A stretch of 15,583 nucleotides of DNA from a bacterium HR23 (GTDB lineage Bacteria; Chloroflexota; Dehalococcoidia; Lucifugimonadales; HRBIN23): contig BEHZ01000027.1 of the NCBI GenBank assembly GCA_002923335.1, forward strand, positions 1-15,583, read 5' to 3'. The position numbers were made by a program, and so were the translations under genes. This document shows, one piece after another, positions 1 through 7,100 of the stretch. Below the pieces are notes generated by a model that had not been told where the DNA came from, ran no database searches, and saw only the letters and a program-made list of their open reading frames with translations. The stretch's first letter is position 1; each line of letters opens with the position of its first letter.

Positions 1-123
1 CGAGGCTGAGAGCCCAGCGGACTGATGTTCTGGCCTGGGAGGCAGGCACCGAGCACCGGCCTTCCCGGCACCCCGGGGAAGGCGTGGGCACCCCGGCACC
101 GCCCCAGCCCTATTCGCCTTCCA

Positions 124-152
124 CTATTAGCACCTCGCCAGCAATGCGTCAA
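124..152 (-). promoter_or_regulatory. possible promoter pointing off the left edge
   Basis: On the minus strand TTGACG (147-152, 5 of 6 to the -35 consensus) is followed after exactly 17 nt by TAATAG (124-129, only 3 of 6 to the -10 consensus). Transcription would start near 117, run through the three hairpins and leave the window. The weak -10 makes this a guess. Confidence 0.25.
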
Positions 153-203
153 GGTAAACATTTGTTCTCTTAATCTTGCCGTTATCGCTACGTTCCTTCC
201 TAT

Positions 204-223
204 AAAAGGCGGGAAGAGACCCG
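204..223 (-). terminator. weak terminator-like hairpin after the aminotransferase gene
   Basis: On the minus strand, 24 nt past the aminotransferase stop, CGGG and CCCG (220-223 and 210-213) can form a 4-bp stem with a 6-nt loop, followed by CC and then TTTT (207-204). The place and the T-run fit an intrinsic terminator, but the stem is short. Confidence 0.3.
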
Positions 224-247
224 GCACTATGCTTTGCAGATGGCCCA

Positions 248-1549
248 CTAGCCCTCCTGCGCCAGAATGCTGGCCACCTCACGGAAGGCGTCAACGGTGC
301 GAGCGATGTCCTCCTCGGTATGGGCCAGGGAGATGTAGAACTTGCTCTGGCCCTTGAGGATGCCCCGCTCCCGCAGGAGGGCGTTGAAGCGGTGAAGGCG
401 CCGAAGGTCGGCTTTGCGGGTGGAGCGGTAGTCCACAATCGGCTCTGGGGTGAAGAGGACGTCAAAGAGGGGATCCTCCCCGACGACCTGGGCGGGGACC
501 TCCGCCTCCTGAAGGGCAGACCTCAACCCCTCTCGCACCTTGCGCCCGATGGCGAACAGGCGCTGGTAGGTGCCGGGTCGGCGCAGTTCTCGCAAGGTCG
601 CCAGACCAGCCACAGCTGCGATGGGATTCCCACTCAGGGTGCCCACCTGGGGGACGAAGCCGTCGGTTCGCTCTAGGGCGGGGTCAAAGTGGTGCATAAT
701 CTCCTCCCGTCCCACGACTGCGGAGAGAGGGTAACCCCCGCCCACGATTTTTCCCAAAGTAGCCAGGTCGGGCACTACGCCGTAGTATTCCTGGGCGCCG
801 CCGTAGGCGAAGCGGAAGCCCGTTACCACCTCGTCGAAGATGAGGACGATGCCATATTGCCGGGTAATCTCCCGCAGGCCTTGCAGAAAGCCCGGCACCG
901 GGGGGATGACCCTCTGGAACGGCTCCACGATGACCGCCGCCAGGTCATCACGGTGGTGAGCGATGATCTCCTCAGTCGTTTTGAGGTCGTTGTAAGGGGC
1001 CACCAGGACTAGGTCAGCCAGGGCTTTGGGCACCCCGGCAGAGTTGATCTCCCCTTGGGGGAAGGGGAGGTTCTGGCGGGGAAGGATGCTCACCGCCCCG
1101 TAGTCGCTGAAGCCGTGGTAGCCCCCTTCAAACTTCAGCACCTTTTCACGGCGTCGGTAGGCACGGGCCAGGCGCAGGGCGAAGAAGTCGGCCTCCGTCC
1201 CGCTGGACAGGAAGCGCACCTTTTCGGCACAGGGGACGGCACGGGTGATCTCCTCCGCCAACAAAACCGCCGGCTCGTTGGTCATAAAGAAGGTGCTTCC
1301 CTGGGCGACGGCTTCCTGCACCGCCTTGACCACCGCCGGGTGGGCGTGCCCGAGCACCATCGGCCCCGACCCCAGCAGGTAGTCAATATACTCGTTGCCT
1401 GATACATCCCACACATGTCCCCCCTGCCCCCGCCGGATGATGAAGGCCTCCTCCTTGGGCAGATACACATTGCCCAGGGTGCCTCCGGGCAGGACACGGA
1501 AGGCCCGTTCTACCAGGTCGGCTTCATGGGGGGACCGCTGGCGAGACAT
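248..1549 (-). CDS. class III PLP aminotransferase, GSA-aminomutase-like
   Basis: PLP-dependent class III (fold type I) aminotransferase of 433 aa, the usual size of glutamate-1-semialdehyde 2,1-aminomutase (HemL). Visible features: LGHAHP near residue 67, phosphate-binding SSGTEA at 115-120, KFEGGYHG at 139-146, IFDEVVTGFRF with Asp239 for the pyridine nitrogen, LGKIVGGG with Schiff-base Lys267, and GTLSGNP at 303-309. These are HemL-type signatures. However, the segment after the YHG motif (about 150-180, with LPRQNLPFPQGEIN) does not look like the HemL serine/glycine-rich region, so a related transaminase with another amino donor is equally possible. The gene stands alone, divergent from the epimerase. 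The ATG is preceded by GGAGGGAG and lies about 24 nt below a good promoter. I leave the symbol empty because HemL function is not proven by sequence. Confidence 0.9.
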   Translation of the reverse strand: MSRQRSPHEADLVERAFRVLPGGTLGNVYLPKEEAFIIRRGQGGHVWDVSGNEYIDYLLGSGPMVLGHAHPAVVKAVQEAVAQGSTFFMTNEPAVLLAEEITRAVPCAEKVRFLSSGTEADFFALRLARAYRRREKVLKFEGGYHGFSDYGAVSILPRQNLPFPQGEINSAGVPKALADLVLVAPYNDLKTTEEIIAHHRDDLAAVIVEPFQRVIPPVPGFLQGLREITRQYGIVLIFDEVVTGFRFAYGGAQEYYGVVPDLATLGKIVGGGYPLSAVVGREEIMHHFDPALERTDGFVPQVGTLSGNPIAAVAGLATLRELRRPGTYQRLFAIGRKVREGLRSALQEAEVPAQVVGEDPLFDVLFTPEPIVDYRSTRKADLRRLHRFNALLRERGILKGQSKFYISLAHTEEDIARTVDAFREVASILAQEG

Positions 1550-1579
1550 CTCTCCCTCCTACCTCTGCAAGCCCTTTCT

Positions 1580-1607
1580 ATCCTACCGCCCCCAGCCAGC
1601 CTGTCAA
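1580..1607 (-). promoter_or_regulatory. sigma70-like promoter of the aminotransferase gene
   Basis: On the minus strand a perfect TTGACA (1602-1607), a 16-nt spacer and TAGGAT (1580-1585, 4 of 6). The predicted start near 1573 leaves a leader of about 24 nt containing the ribosome site. The same -35/-10 pair recurs upstream of the gene ending at 11047. Confidence 0.65.
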
Positions 1608-1720
1608 GGCGGGTAGACATAGCGTATCGGATGGTATCCCTCCCGTCCTTACCCTTTTCCAACTTTTGCGCCCAAGGGGATGAGCGCCACCGGGAGTTGG
1701 GAAAGCCCCGGCCCTCCGCT

Positions 1721-1751
1721 TTGCGTGTGGAGGCAAGGACTGTGGTATGGT
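1721..1751 (+). promoter_or_regulatory. possible extended -10 promoter of the epimerase gene
   Basis: TATGGT (1746-1751) with an upstream TGn (1743-1745) gives an extended -10. TTGCGT (1721-1726) is a possible -35 at a long 19-nt spacing. It lies about 33 nt before the ATG at 1784, which is a sensible leader length. Confidence 0.35.
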
Positions 1752-1783
1752 AGGGAGGGGGAGCCGGGTCAGAGGAGGCACCT

Positions 1784-2695
1784 ATGCACGTCCTCATCAC
1801 GGGGGCCACCGGCTTCATCGGACAGCACCTGTGCCGTGCCCTAGGGCAGGATGGGCACACCCTTACCGCTCTGTCGCGCAATCCGGGCGCCGCCTTGCGC
1901 AGGGTGCCGGGGCTTTCCCAAGCCCTCGTTTGGGACCCTCTGGGCGTTCCTCCCGATCTGAAAGACTTGTCACCCATTGATGCCGTGGTGCACCTGGCAG
2001 GGGAGAGCATCGCCGGGCGCTGGACACCTGCGAAGAAGCGGGCCATCCGGGAGAGCCGGGTGTTGGGGACTCGCACCCTGGTAACCGCCCTGGAGTCCCT
2101 GTCCCCGCGCCCCAGGGTGCTCCTATCCGCCAGCGCCACGGGCTATTACGGCGATGGGGGCGAGGTTCCCCTCACCGAGGAATCTCCACCGGGCAAGGAC
2201 TTCCTGGCCCAGGTGTGCGTCGTCTGGGAGGAGGAGGCGAGACGGGCCGAGGCCCTGGGCATACGGGTGGTGTGCCTGCGGGCGGGGATCGTCTTTGGGC
2301 CAGGGGGTGGGGCACTCACGCCCCTACTGGTGCTGGCCCGCTTGGGCCTGGGGGGGCCGTTGGGTTCAGGCCGACAGTGGTGGTCGTGGGTGCATATGGA
2401 TGACCTGGTGGGCCTGGTGCGCTTCCTGTTGACCTCCGACCTCCACGGCCCCGTCAACGCGGTTTCCCCTAACCCCATCCGCCAGAGGGAACTGGCAAAA
2501 GCCCTGGGGCGGGTTCTCCGGCGACCAGCCCTCCTCCCCACGCCGGGATGGGCACTGCGCCTGCTCGTGGGCGAGGTAGCCCAGGAACTCCTCTTCAGCC
2601 GTCGTGTGCTCCCCAAGCGGGCACAGGAGGCGGGTTACCGCTTTCGGGTGGCGACGGTGGAGGACGCGCTGCACACCATCCTGGCTCGGGGCTGA
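1784..2695 (+). CDS. TIGR01777-family NAD(P)-binding epimerase (YfcH/SulA-like)
   Basis: 303-aa short-chain-dehydrogenase-like protein of the TIGR01777 (YfcH, SDR39U1) family. The N-terminus carries the Rossmann dinucleotide motif GATGFIGQ (7-14). VVHLAGESIAGRW (68-80), the SASATGYYGD block (115-124) with the expected Tyr, and WSWVHMDDLVG (200-210) are diagnostic of this family. The last about 50 residues, from LLPTPGWALRLL to FRVATVEDAL, match the C-terminal DUF1731 domain. Length is typical. It is predicted to be soluble; the substrate is not known for the family. The ATG follows GAGGAGG at a normal distance. It ends 76 bp before dapF on the same strand, and dapF appears to have its own promoter in that gap. 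Confidence 0.9.
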   Translation: MHVLITGATGFIGQHLCRALGQDGHTLTALSRNPGAALRRVPGLSQALVWDPLGVPPDLKDLSPIDAVVHLAGESIAGRWTPAKKRAIRESRVLGTRTLVTALESLSPRPRVLLSASATGYYGDGGEVPLTEESPPGKDFLAQVCVVWEEEARRAEALGIRVVCLRAGIVFGPGGGALTPLLVLARLGLGGPLGSGRQWWSWVHMDDLVGLVRFLLTSDLHGPVNAVSPNPIRQRELAKALGRVLRRPALLPTPGWALRLLVGEVAQELLFSRRVLPKRAQEAGYRFRVATVEDALHTILARG

Positions 2696-2737
2696 CCCCT
2701 CGTCCTTTCTTTGGGAGGGAGTTTCCCAGCCCCGCCA

Positions 2738-2746
2738 TGTTACAAT
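2738..2746 (+). promoter_or_regulatory. extended -10 element ahead of dapF
   Basis: TG, one base, then TACAAT (2741-2746, 5 of 6 to TATAAT) forms an extended -10 that does not need a strong -35, and I see none. A start near 2753 would leave about a 19-nt leader consisting mostly of the GAGGAGG ribosome site before the ATG at 2772. It would drive dapF-dapL-hflX. Confidence 0.5.
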
Positions 2747-2771
2747 CGCCTGAAGAGGAGGGCACGGCTGT

Positions 2772-3704
2772 ATGCGCTTCTCCAAACTGCACGGCGCTGG
2801 CAATGATTATGTGGTAGTAGACGCCAGGCACCTGGCCCTTGACTGGCCCCAAGTGGCACGCTCCGTGTGCCATCGGCGGTTCGGCGTGGGTGCCGACGGG
2901 CTTATCCTGGTGCTGCCATCTCAGAAGGCTCACCTGCGCATGCGCATGTTCAACCCCGACGGCTCAGAAGCCGAGATGTGTGGGAACGGCATCCGTTGCT
3001 TTGCCAAGTTCGCTCTGGAGCGGGGGATAGCCCCCCGAGAGGCCCCGGCGCTCCGTGTGGAGACCCTGGCGGGCATCCGCACCGTGGAACCCCTCTGGGC
3101 TAACGGGAAGGTGGTGCGGGCACGGGTGAACATGGGCAAACCCGGGCTGAAAGCCGAGGCGGTGCCTGTAGACCCTGCCCATCGCCTGGTGCCGGTGGGC
3201 CAGCGGGCCAGCACCCTCTACGGGGCTACCCCTTCGGGACCTGGCTATGCATCACCCCCTCCGGACATGGCCTTTGACTGGCCCCTGGTGCTGGAGGGGC
3301 GGTCTTTCACCTTCACGGCAGTCTCTATGGGCAACCCCCATGCCGTTGTCTTCCTGGAGGAGCCGGTGGACGCTTTCCCCCTAGCCCATTTTGGCCCCCT
3401 GGTGGAACGGCACCCCCTCTTCCCCCGACGGGTCAACTTTGAGGTGGCGAACCTGGTAGACCGGAGGCACCTAAAGGTGCGGGTGTGGGAGCGGGGCGCT
3501 GGGGAGACCTTGGCCTGTGGCACAGGGGCGTGCGCCGTGGCGGTCTCCGCACGCCTACACGGCTACATAGAGGACCAGGTAGACATAACCCTCCCCGGCG
3601 GTGTCCTGACCGTGTTCTGGGATGGGGAGGGGGAAGTGCTTCTTGAGGGGCCGGTGGAGGAGGTGTTTGAAGGGGAGTGGCTCCGCCCCTGGGGAGGGCA
3701 GTAG
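2772..3704 (+). CDS. dapF: diaminopimelate epimerase
   Basis: Converts LL-diaminopimelate to meso-diaminopimelate, for peptidoglycan and for lysine. The N-terminus FSKLHGAGNDYVVVD (3-17), the substrate loop FNPDGSEAEMCGNGIRC (60-76) with the first catalytic Cys70, and ETLACGTGACAVAV (245-258) with the second catalytic Cys249 are the hallmark motifs; both cysteines are present. SMGNPHAV (185-192) and NFEVANLV (222-229) also fit. At 310 aa it is somewhat longer than the usual 270-290, with the extra length around residues 135-170, between the two lobes. The ATG follows GAAGAGGAGG. It ends 2 nt before dapL, whose product makes its substrate. Confidence 0.97.
   Translation: MRFSKLHGAGNDYVVVDARHLALDWPQVARSVCHRRFGVGADGLILVLPSQKAHLRMRMFNPDGSEAEMCGNGIRCFAKFALERGIAPREAPALRVETLAGIRTVEPLWANGKVVRARVNMGKPGLKAEAVPVDPAHRLVPVGQRASTLYGATPSGPGYASPPPDMAFDWPLVLEGRSFTFTAVSMGNPHAVVFLEEPVDAFPLAHFGPLVERHPLFPRRVNFEVANLVDRRHLKVRVWERGAGETLACGTGACAVAVSARLHGYIEDQVDITLPGGVLTVFWDGEGEVLLEGPVEEVFEGEWLRPWGGQ
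3691..3698 (+). promoter_or_regulatory. ribosome binding site that sets the dapL start
   Basis: GGGGAGGG lies inside the end of dapF and is 8 nt before GTG at 3707. The same frame stays open back to a GTG at 3677, but that codon has no such site, and the protein from 3707 begins MRFSRRLDHLPPYL, as DapL proteins normally do. Confidence 0.7.
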
Positions 3705-3706
3705 GT

Positions 3707-4882
3707 GTGCGCTTCTCCCGTCGCCTGGACCACCTGCCTCCCTACCTGTTTGTGGAAATCTCCCGGCGCATCTCGGCCAAGCGGGCGCAGGGGGCCGATG
3801 TCATCTCCTTCGGCATTGGCGACCCCGACCTGCCCACCCCTGCCCATATCGTTGATGCCCTTATCTCCGCCGCCCGGGTGCCGGCCAACCACCGTTACCC
3901 GGAGACAGACGGCCTCCCCTCTCTGCGCAGGGCCATCGCCCACTGGTATGAGGCCCGCTTCGGCGTTAGCCTGGACCCCGACAAGGAAGTCCTCCCCCTC
4001 ATAGGAGCCAAAGAGGGCATCGGCCACGCCGGGCTGGCTTTCCTGGACCCGGGGGATGTGGCCCTGGTGCCCGACCCCGCTTACCCCGTCTATGCCGTGG
4101 GGACGATGTTCGCTGGCGCAACCCCCTATTACCTACCCCTGCGAGAGGAGAGCGGCTTCCTGCCGGACCTGCGGAGTATTCCGCCCGAGGTGTGCCGGCG
4201 AGCGAAGGTCCTGTGGCTGAACTACCCCAACAATCCCACCGGGGCTACCGCCGACCTGGGCTTCCTGGAGGAGGCGGTGGCCTTCTGCAAGCGCTGGGAC
4301 ATGCTCCTGCTCTACGATAACTGCTATTCGGAAGTGACCTACGATGGCTACCGTCCGCCCAGCATCCTCCAGGTGCCGGGGGCCAAAGAGGTAGCGGTGG
4401 AGTTCCATTCCCTTTCCAAGACCTACAACATGACCGGTTGGCGTATTGGGATGGCGGTGGGTAACCCTTCGGCCATCCACGCCCTTTTTGAGGTCAAGTC
4501 CAATCTGGACTCCGGCATCCCCCAGGCGATTCAAGAGATGGCTATTGCCGCGCTCACCGGTCCCCAGGGTTACCTGGCACAGCGCAACGCCATCTACCAG
4601 CGTCGGCGGGATCGTCTGGTGGGGGTTTTGCGACAGATAGGGCTCTCCCTCACGCCCCCCCGTGCCAGCCTCTACCTCTGGGCCAGGGTGCCCGCTGGAT
4701 ACACTTCGGGGGAGTTCGCTACCATGTTGTTGGAGGAGAAGGATATTGTGGTAACCCCCGGGCGGGGATACGGCGTAGAGGGAGAGGGGTTCATCCGCCT
4801 ATCCCTCACCTTGTCCGATGAGGACCTGGAGCGGGCGGTGCGCCGCCTAGAAGGGTGGCGCATCCCGCCCCGGGGGCAGTAA
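3707..4882 (+). CDS. dapL: LL-diaminopimelate aminotransferase
   Basis: PLP enzyme of aminotransferase class I/II that makes LL-diaminopimelate directly from tetrahydrodipicolinate and glutamate, bypassing the acylated intermediates of the DapD/C/E route. From the GTG at 3707 it has 391 aa, near the family length. Visible features: RLDHLPPYLFVEI (6-18), FGIGDPDLPTP (35-45), YPETDGLPSLR (64-74), PDPAYPVY (122-129), NYPNNPTGA (172-180), YDNCYSEV (203-210) and SLSKTYNMTGWRIG (235-248) with the PLP-binding Lys238. The pairing with dapF strengthens the DapL assignment over a generic aspartate aminotransferase. The start at 3707 rather than 3677 avoids a 28-nt overlap with dapF and gives a proper ribosome site. 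The next gene begins just after its TAA. Confidence 0.93.
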   Translation: MRFSRRLDHLPPYLFVEISRRISAKRAQGADVISFGIGDPDLPTPAHIVDALISAARVPANHRYPETDGLPSLRRAIAHWYEARFGVSLDPDKEVLPLIGAKEGIGHAGLAFLDPGDVALVPDPAYPVYAVGTMFAGATPYYLPLREESGFLPDLRSIPPEVCRRAKVLWLNYPNNPTGATADLGFLEEAVAFCKRWDMLLLYDNCYSEVTYDGYRPPSILQVPGAKEVAVEFHSLSKTYNMTGWRIGMAVGNPSAIHALFEVKSNLDSGIPQAIQEMAIAALTGPQGYLAQRNAIYQRRRDRLVGVLRQIGLSLTPPRASLYLWARVPAGYTSGEFATMLLEEKDIVVTPGRGYGVEGEGFIRLSLTLSDEDLERAVRRLEGWRIPPRGQ

Positions 4883-4889
4883 GGAGGGG
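4881..4889 (+). promoter_or_regulatory. ribosome binding site with no normal start codon at the right distance
   Basis: AAGGAGGGG directly follows, and overlaps, the dapL TAA. The first standard start in the hflX frame is TTG at 4907, 17 nt after the site, which is too far. An in-frame ATC at 4895 is only 5 nt away. No ATG or GTG is in frame between the dapL stop and the conserved part of HflX. Confidence 0.6.
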
Positions 4890-4906
4890 AGTCTATCGGC
4901 ACCACA

Positions 4907-6070
4907 TTGCACTCCACTCTTCCCCAGCAGGAACGGGCCATCCTGGTGGGTGTGGAGGTGAAGGGTGTTCCGTCGCCCATTGCTCTAGAGGATTCGGTGG
5001 AGGAACTGGCCCAGTTAGCCCACACGGCGGGGGCTCAAGTGGTGGGGCGGGTTCTTCAGCGCATTGAGCGCCCCAGCCCGTTCTACTTGGGGCGGGGAAA
5101 ACTGGAAGAACTAAAGGCCGAACGAGAAGCCAGCGGAGCGACCCTGGTTATCTTTGACGACGAACTGACCCCTAGCCAGCAACGCAATCTGGAGGAGGCG
5201 CTCAAGGTCAAGGTCATTGACCGCAGTGCCCTTATCCTGGATATCTTCGCCAAGCACGCCCGCACCCGTGCAGGGCGTTTGCAGGTGGAACTGGCCCAGC
5301 ACCAATATCTCCTGCCGCGGCTGGTGGGACAGTGGAGCCACCTGGAGCGCCTAGGGGGTGGTATCGGCACCCGGGGGCCGGGCGAAAGCCAGTTGGAGAC
5401 GGACCGGCGGCTCATTCGCAAACGCATCCAGCGTCTCCAGAAGGCCTTGGAGGAGGTGCGCTCCCAAAGGGCGCTTCAGCGCCAGCGGCGCAGGGCCACC
5501 GGCCTGCCGGTCATCTCCCTGGTGGGCTATACCAATGCCGGCAAGAGCACCCTCTTCAACGCCCTTACCCGTGCCGGGGTGCCCGCCGAAGACCGCCTCT
5601 TTTCTACTCTGGACCCCGTTACTCGCCGAGTTGCCCTCTCTCAGGGCACCGTCGCCCTGCTGACCGACACTGTGGGCTTTATCCACAAACTCCCCCCCAC
5701 CCTGGTGGAGGCCTTCCACGCCACCCTAGAAGAACTGGAGGAGGCGACGGTGCTTGTGCACGTGGTGGACATAACGCATCCTCATGCCCGCCACCAGGTG
5801 CAGGTGGTGGAGAAGACGCTGGAAGGCCTGGGTTTGGCCGGCAAGCCGCGTGTGTTGGCTTTGAACAAGGTGGATCGCCTCCCCCTTGCGCCGGAGAAGG
5901 TCGCCCAGGTGATTGCCCAGATAGGCCTGGCTCCGGACGAGCGGCCGGTCTTGGTTTCGGCCGTCCAGCGGTGGGGGCTGGAGACCTTGCTGAAGGCGGT
6001 GGAGGAGGCCATACACGAGGCATGGGAGAGCCAGATGGCACGCATGGGGGCGGTGCATTTCCTCGGCTAG
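4907..6070 (+). CDS. hflX: ribosome-associated GTPase HflX
   Basis: Translational GTPase that binds the 50S subunit and splits stalled or hibernating ribosomes. Numbered from the TTG at 4907 (387 aa): N-terminal HflX domain to about 195 with [12 protein letters not shown] (59-70), [13 protein letters not shown] (84-96), [11 protein letters not shown] (105-115) and [18 protein letters not shown] (151-168); a charged coiled-coil-like linker at 165-196; then the G domain with G1 GYTNAGKS (207-214), G2 region FSTLDPVTR (232-240), G3 DTVGFI (254-259), G4 NKVD (320-323) and G5 SA (351-352). All GTPase motifs are intact. The N-terminal start is uncertain: TTG is poorly placed for the ribosome site, and a non-standard ATC at 4895 would add four residues. 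It is likely cotranscribed with dapF-dapL. Confidence 0.95.
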   Translation: MHSTLPQQERAILVGVEVKGVPSPIALEDSVEELAQLAHTAGAQVVGRVLQRIERPSPFYLGRGKLEELKAEREASGATLVIFDDELTPSQQRNLEEALKVKVIDRSALILDIFAKHARTRAGRLQVELAQHQYLLPRLVGQWSHLERLGGGIGTRGPGESQLETDRRLIRKRIQRLQKALEEVRSQRALQRQRRRATGLPVISLVGYTNAGKSTLFNALTRAGVPAEDRLFSTLDPVTRRVALSQGTVALLTDTVGFIHKLPPTLVEAFHATLEELEEATVLVHVVDITHPHARHQVQVVEKTLEGLGLAGKPRVLALNKVDRLPLAPEKVAQVIAQIGLAPDERPVLVSAVQRWGLETLLKAVEEAIHEAWESQMARMGAVHFLG

Positions 6071-6163
6071 GGCAGGGCGCAGGCTTGCGGAGCACGGGCG
6101 TGGGGTGGTAACTTTTCCTGTGATGGCTTGTCCCAGAGAGGTCTGGGAGCGGAGGTGCAAGCG

Positions 6164-6478
6164 ATGGTAGTTACCCCACGCCTGTATTACGACTTGTCAC
6201 CCCAGGGCTTGGCCTTCTATGCCCATTCTTCCGACCCTTCGGGGCGCGGCCCCGTGCTGGTGCTCCTGGTGGGGCCGGGCAATGTGCTGGAGGCTCCACC
6301 CGAGAAGGCGGTAAGCATCCGCCCCGGGGTGCTGAGCGTCGCATGCGCCGATGGATGGGTGGTGATTTTGGATGTGGCCGAGGGAACGGCGCGCCGGAGC
6401 GGGCCGGGGGGCGAGGAGGTATACAACGGGAGCCTGGAGGAGGGGAACGAAGGGCGAGGATGGGTGCCTGTGCGGTAG
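6164..6478 (+). CDS. small protein of unknown function
   Basis: 104-aa protein that I do not recognise. The ATG at 6164 has GGAGGT 7 nt upstream, a good ribosome site; the frame is open back to a TTG at 6128, which has none. The sequence has a hydrophobic beta-like stretch (PVLVLLVGPGNVLEA, about 31-45), another (VLSVACADGWVVILDV, about 54-69), and a glycine/glutamate-rich tail. It shows no signal peptide, no clear membrane helix and no cysteine pair. The order PG-x-VLEA then L-x-VAC-x-DG faintly recalls the C-terminal OB-like domain of methionyl-tRNA formyltransferase, but too weakly to assign. It lies 93 bp after hflX on the same strand and converges with the DinB gene. Confidence 0.65.
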   Translation: MVVTPRLYYDLSPQGLAFYAHSSDPSGRGPVLVLLVGPGNVLEAPPEKAVSIRPGVLSVACADGWVVILDVAEGTARRSGPGGEEVYNGSLEEGNEGRGWVPVR

Positions 6479-6502
6479 GAGAGGTTTGTTCGCCCTATAT
6501 TT

Positions 6503-6531
6503 GTTATGTTCACAGACCCTTTTGACATAAC
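6503..6531. repeat. inverted repeat between convergent genes
   Basis: GTTATGT (6503-6509) and ACATAAC (6525-6531) form a perfect 7-bp inverted repeat around 15 nt, inside the 67-bp gap between two convergent genes. It could be a weak bidirectional terminator, but the stem is AT-rich and no T-run follows directly. Confidence 0.4.
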
Positions 6532-6545
6532 CTCCCGTTGGCCCT

Positions 6546-7070
6546 TCAGCCCGTCTGCGGGCGCTGTCCCGGGATGAAACTGGGCGGGCGCCCTGCTATC
6601 TGGTCCATATGCATGCTGTCGTGCCGATAAAGGGCCCGCAGGAATTGGAGCACCGTCATCTCCCCAAAGGTGCGGTGCACGCCCTTGCGGTGAAGGGTCT
6701 CGGGGGTCAGAGGGGCACTGGCGAGACGCCGTAACGACTGAGCACGGGTGGTCTTGAGCCGGGTGACCCAATACTTCAAGGGCATCCGGTCGGCGGTGTC
6801 CACCTCTCGGGTGAAGACTTGCCCTTCCTCCCGGGTCTGCCCGACCTGGCTTCCGGGCTTCTCCAACACGGTGAGCGCCCAATCCACCCACGCCTCTTCG
6901 GCGTGGCAGAGATGGGCCAGTTGCTGTTTTACTGACCACTCGCCGTTGGGGTGCACCTCGGCGTGCTCCTCCGGCATCGCCTCTAACATGCGCAGGAGTT
7001 GGCGGCGGTGGTCGGCCAGTTTCCGGTAGAGGTCAGCCAACTCCTCGGGCACCGGAGACACCGTGGCCAC
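6546..7070 (-). CDS. DinB-family protein (putative metal-dependent hydrolase/transferase fold)
   Basis: 174-aa member of the DinB/YfiT four-helix-bundle superfamily, whose members use three His to bind a divalent metal and often act in thiol-dependent or detoxifying transfer reactions. WSVKQQLAHLCHAEE (45-59) supplies the first His (His53), and LYRHDSMHMDQIAG (147-160) supplies His150 and His154 as the HxxxH pair. PNGEWSVKQQLAHL is the classic DinB entry motif. The substrate is unknown. The start is GTG at 7070 with GGAGGG 7 nt upstream. It lies 84 bp downstream of the citrate synthase gene on the same strand, with a strong hairpin between them, so it may be read as the tail of that transcript at reduced level. 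Confidence 0.85.
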   Translation of the reverse strand: MATVSPVPEELADLYRKLADHRRQLLRMLEAMPEEHAEVHPNGEWSVKQQLAHLCHAEEAWVDWALTVLEKPGSQVGQTREEGQVFTREVDTADRMPLKYWVTRLKTTRAQSLRRLASAPLTPETLHRKGVHRTFGEMTVLQFLRALYRHDSMHMDQIAGRPPSFIPGQRPQTG

Positions 7071-7100
7071 GTTCTCACCCTCCCGCTTGGACGGCCGTAT

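Larger units (their letters stand above)
1..247. other. left-edge noncoding stretch with small hairpins
   Basis: I can support no gene here. The left part contains three simple inverted repeats: GGCT/AGCC at 4-7 and 11-14, GCCTG/CAGGC at 33-37 and 43-47, and GCCTTCCC/GGGAAGGC at 59-66 and 76-83. Short GGCACC-type direct repeats lie around them (about 46-98). The right part (about 150-210) is more AT-rich than its surroundings. Open frames crossing this stretch run on antisense to or out of frame with the aminotransferase gene and show no recognisable protein. It could hold the structured leader of a gene to the left, or the terminator region of one ending just outside the window. Confidence 0.5.

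Noticed and set aside
1..50. CTGAGAG at 6-12, reminiscent of the TPP riboswitch
   Set aside because: The rest of the THI-box core is absent, and no thiamine gene is seen.
1510..2139. 209-codon minus-strand frame across the divergent gap
   Set aside because: Antisense to the epimerase and crosses the promoter region; the Arg/Ser/Pro-rich composition is typical of shadow frames.
5332..6111. 259-codon plus-strand frame inside hflX
   Set aside because: Out-of-frame shadow rich in Gly, Pro and Arg. HflX in the other frame carries all GTPase motifs.
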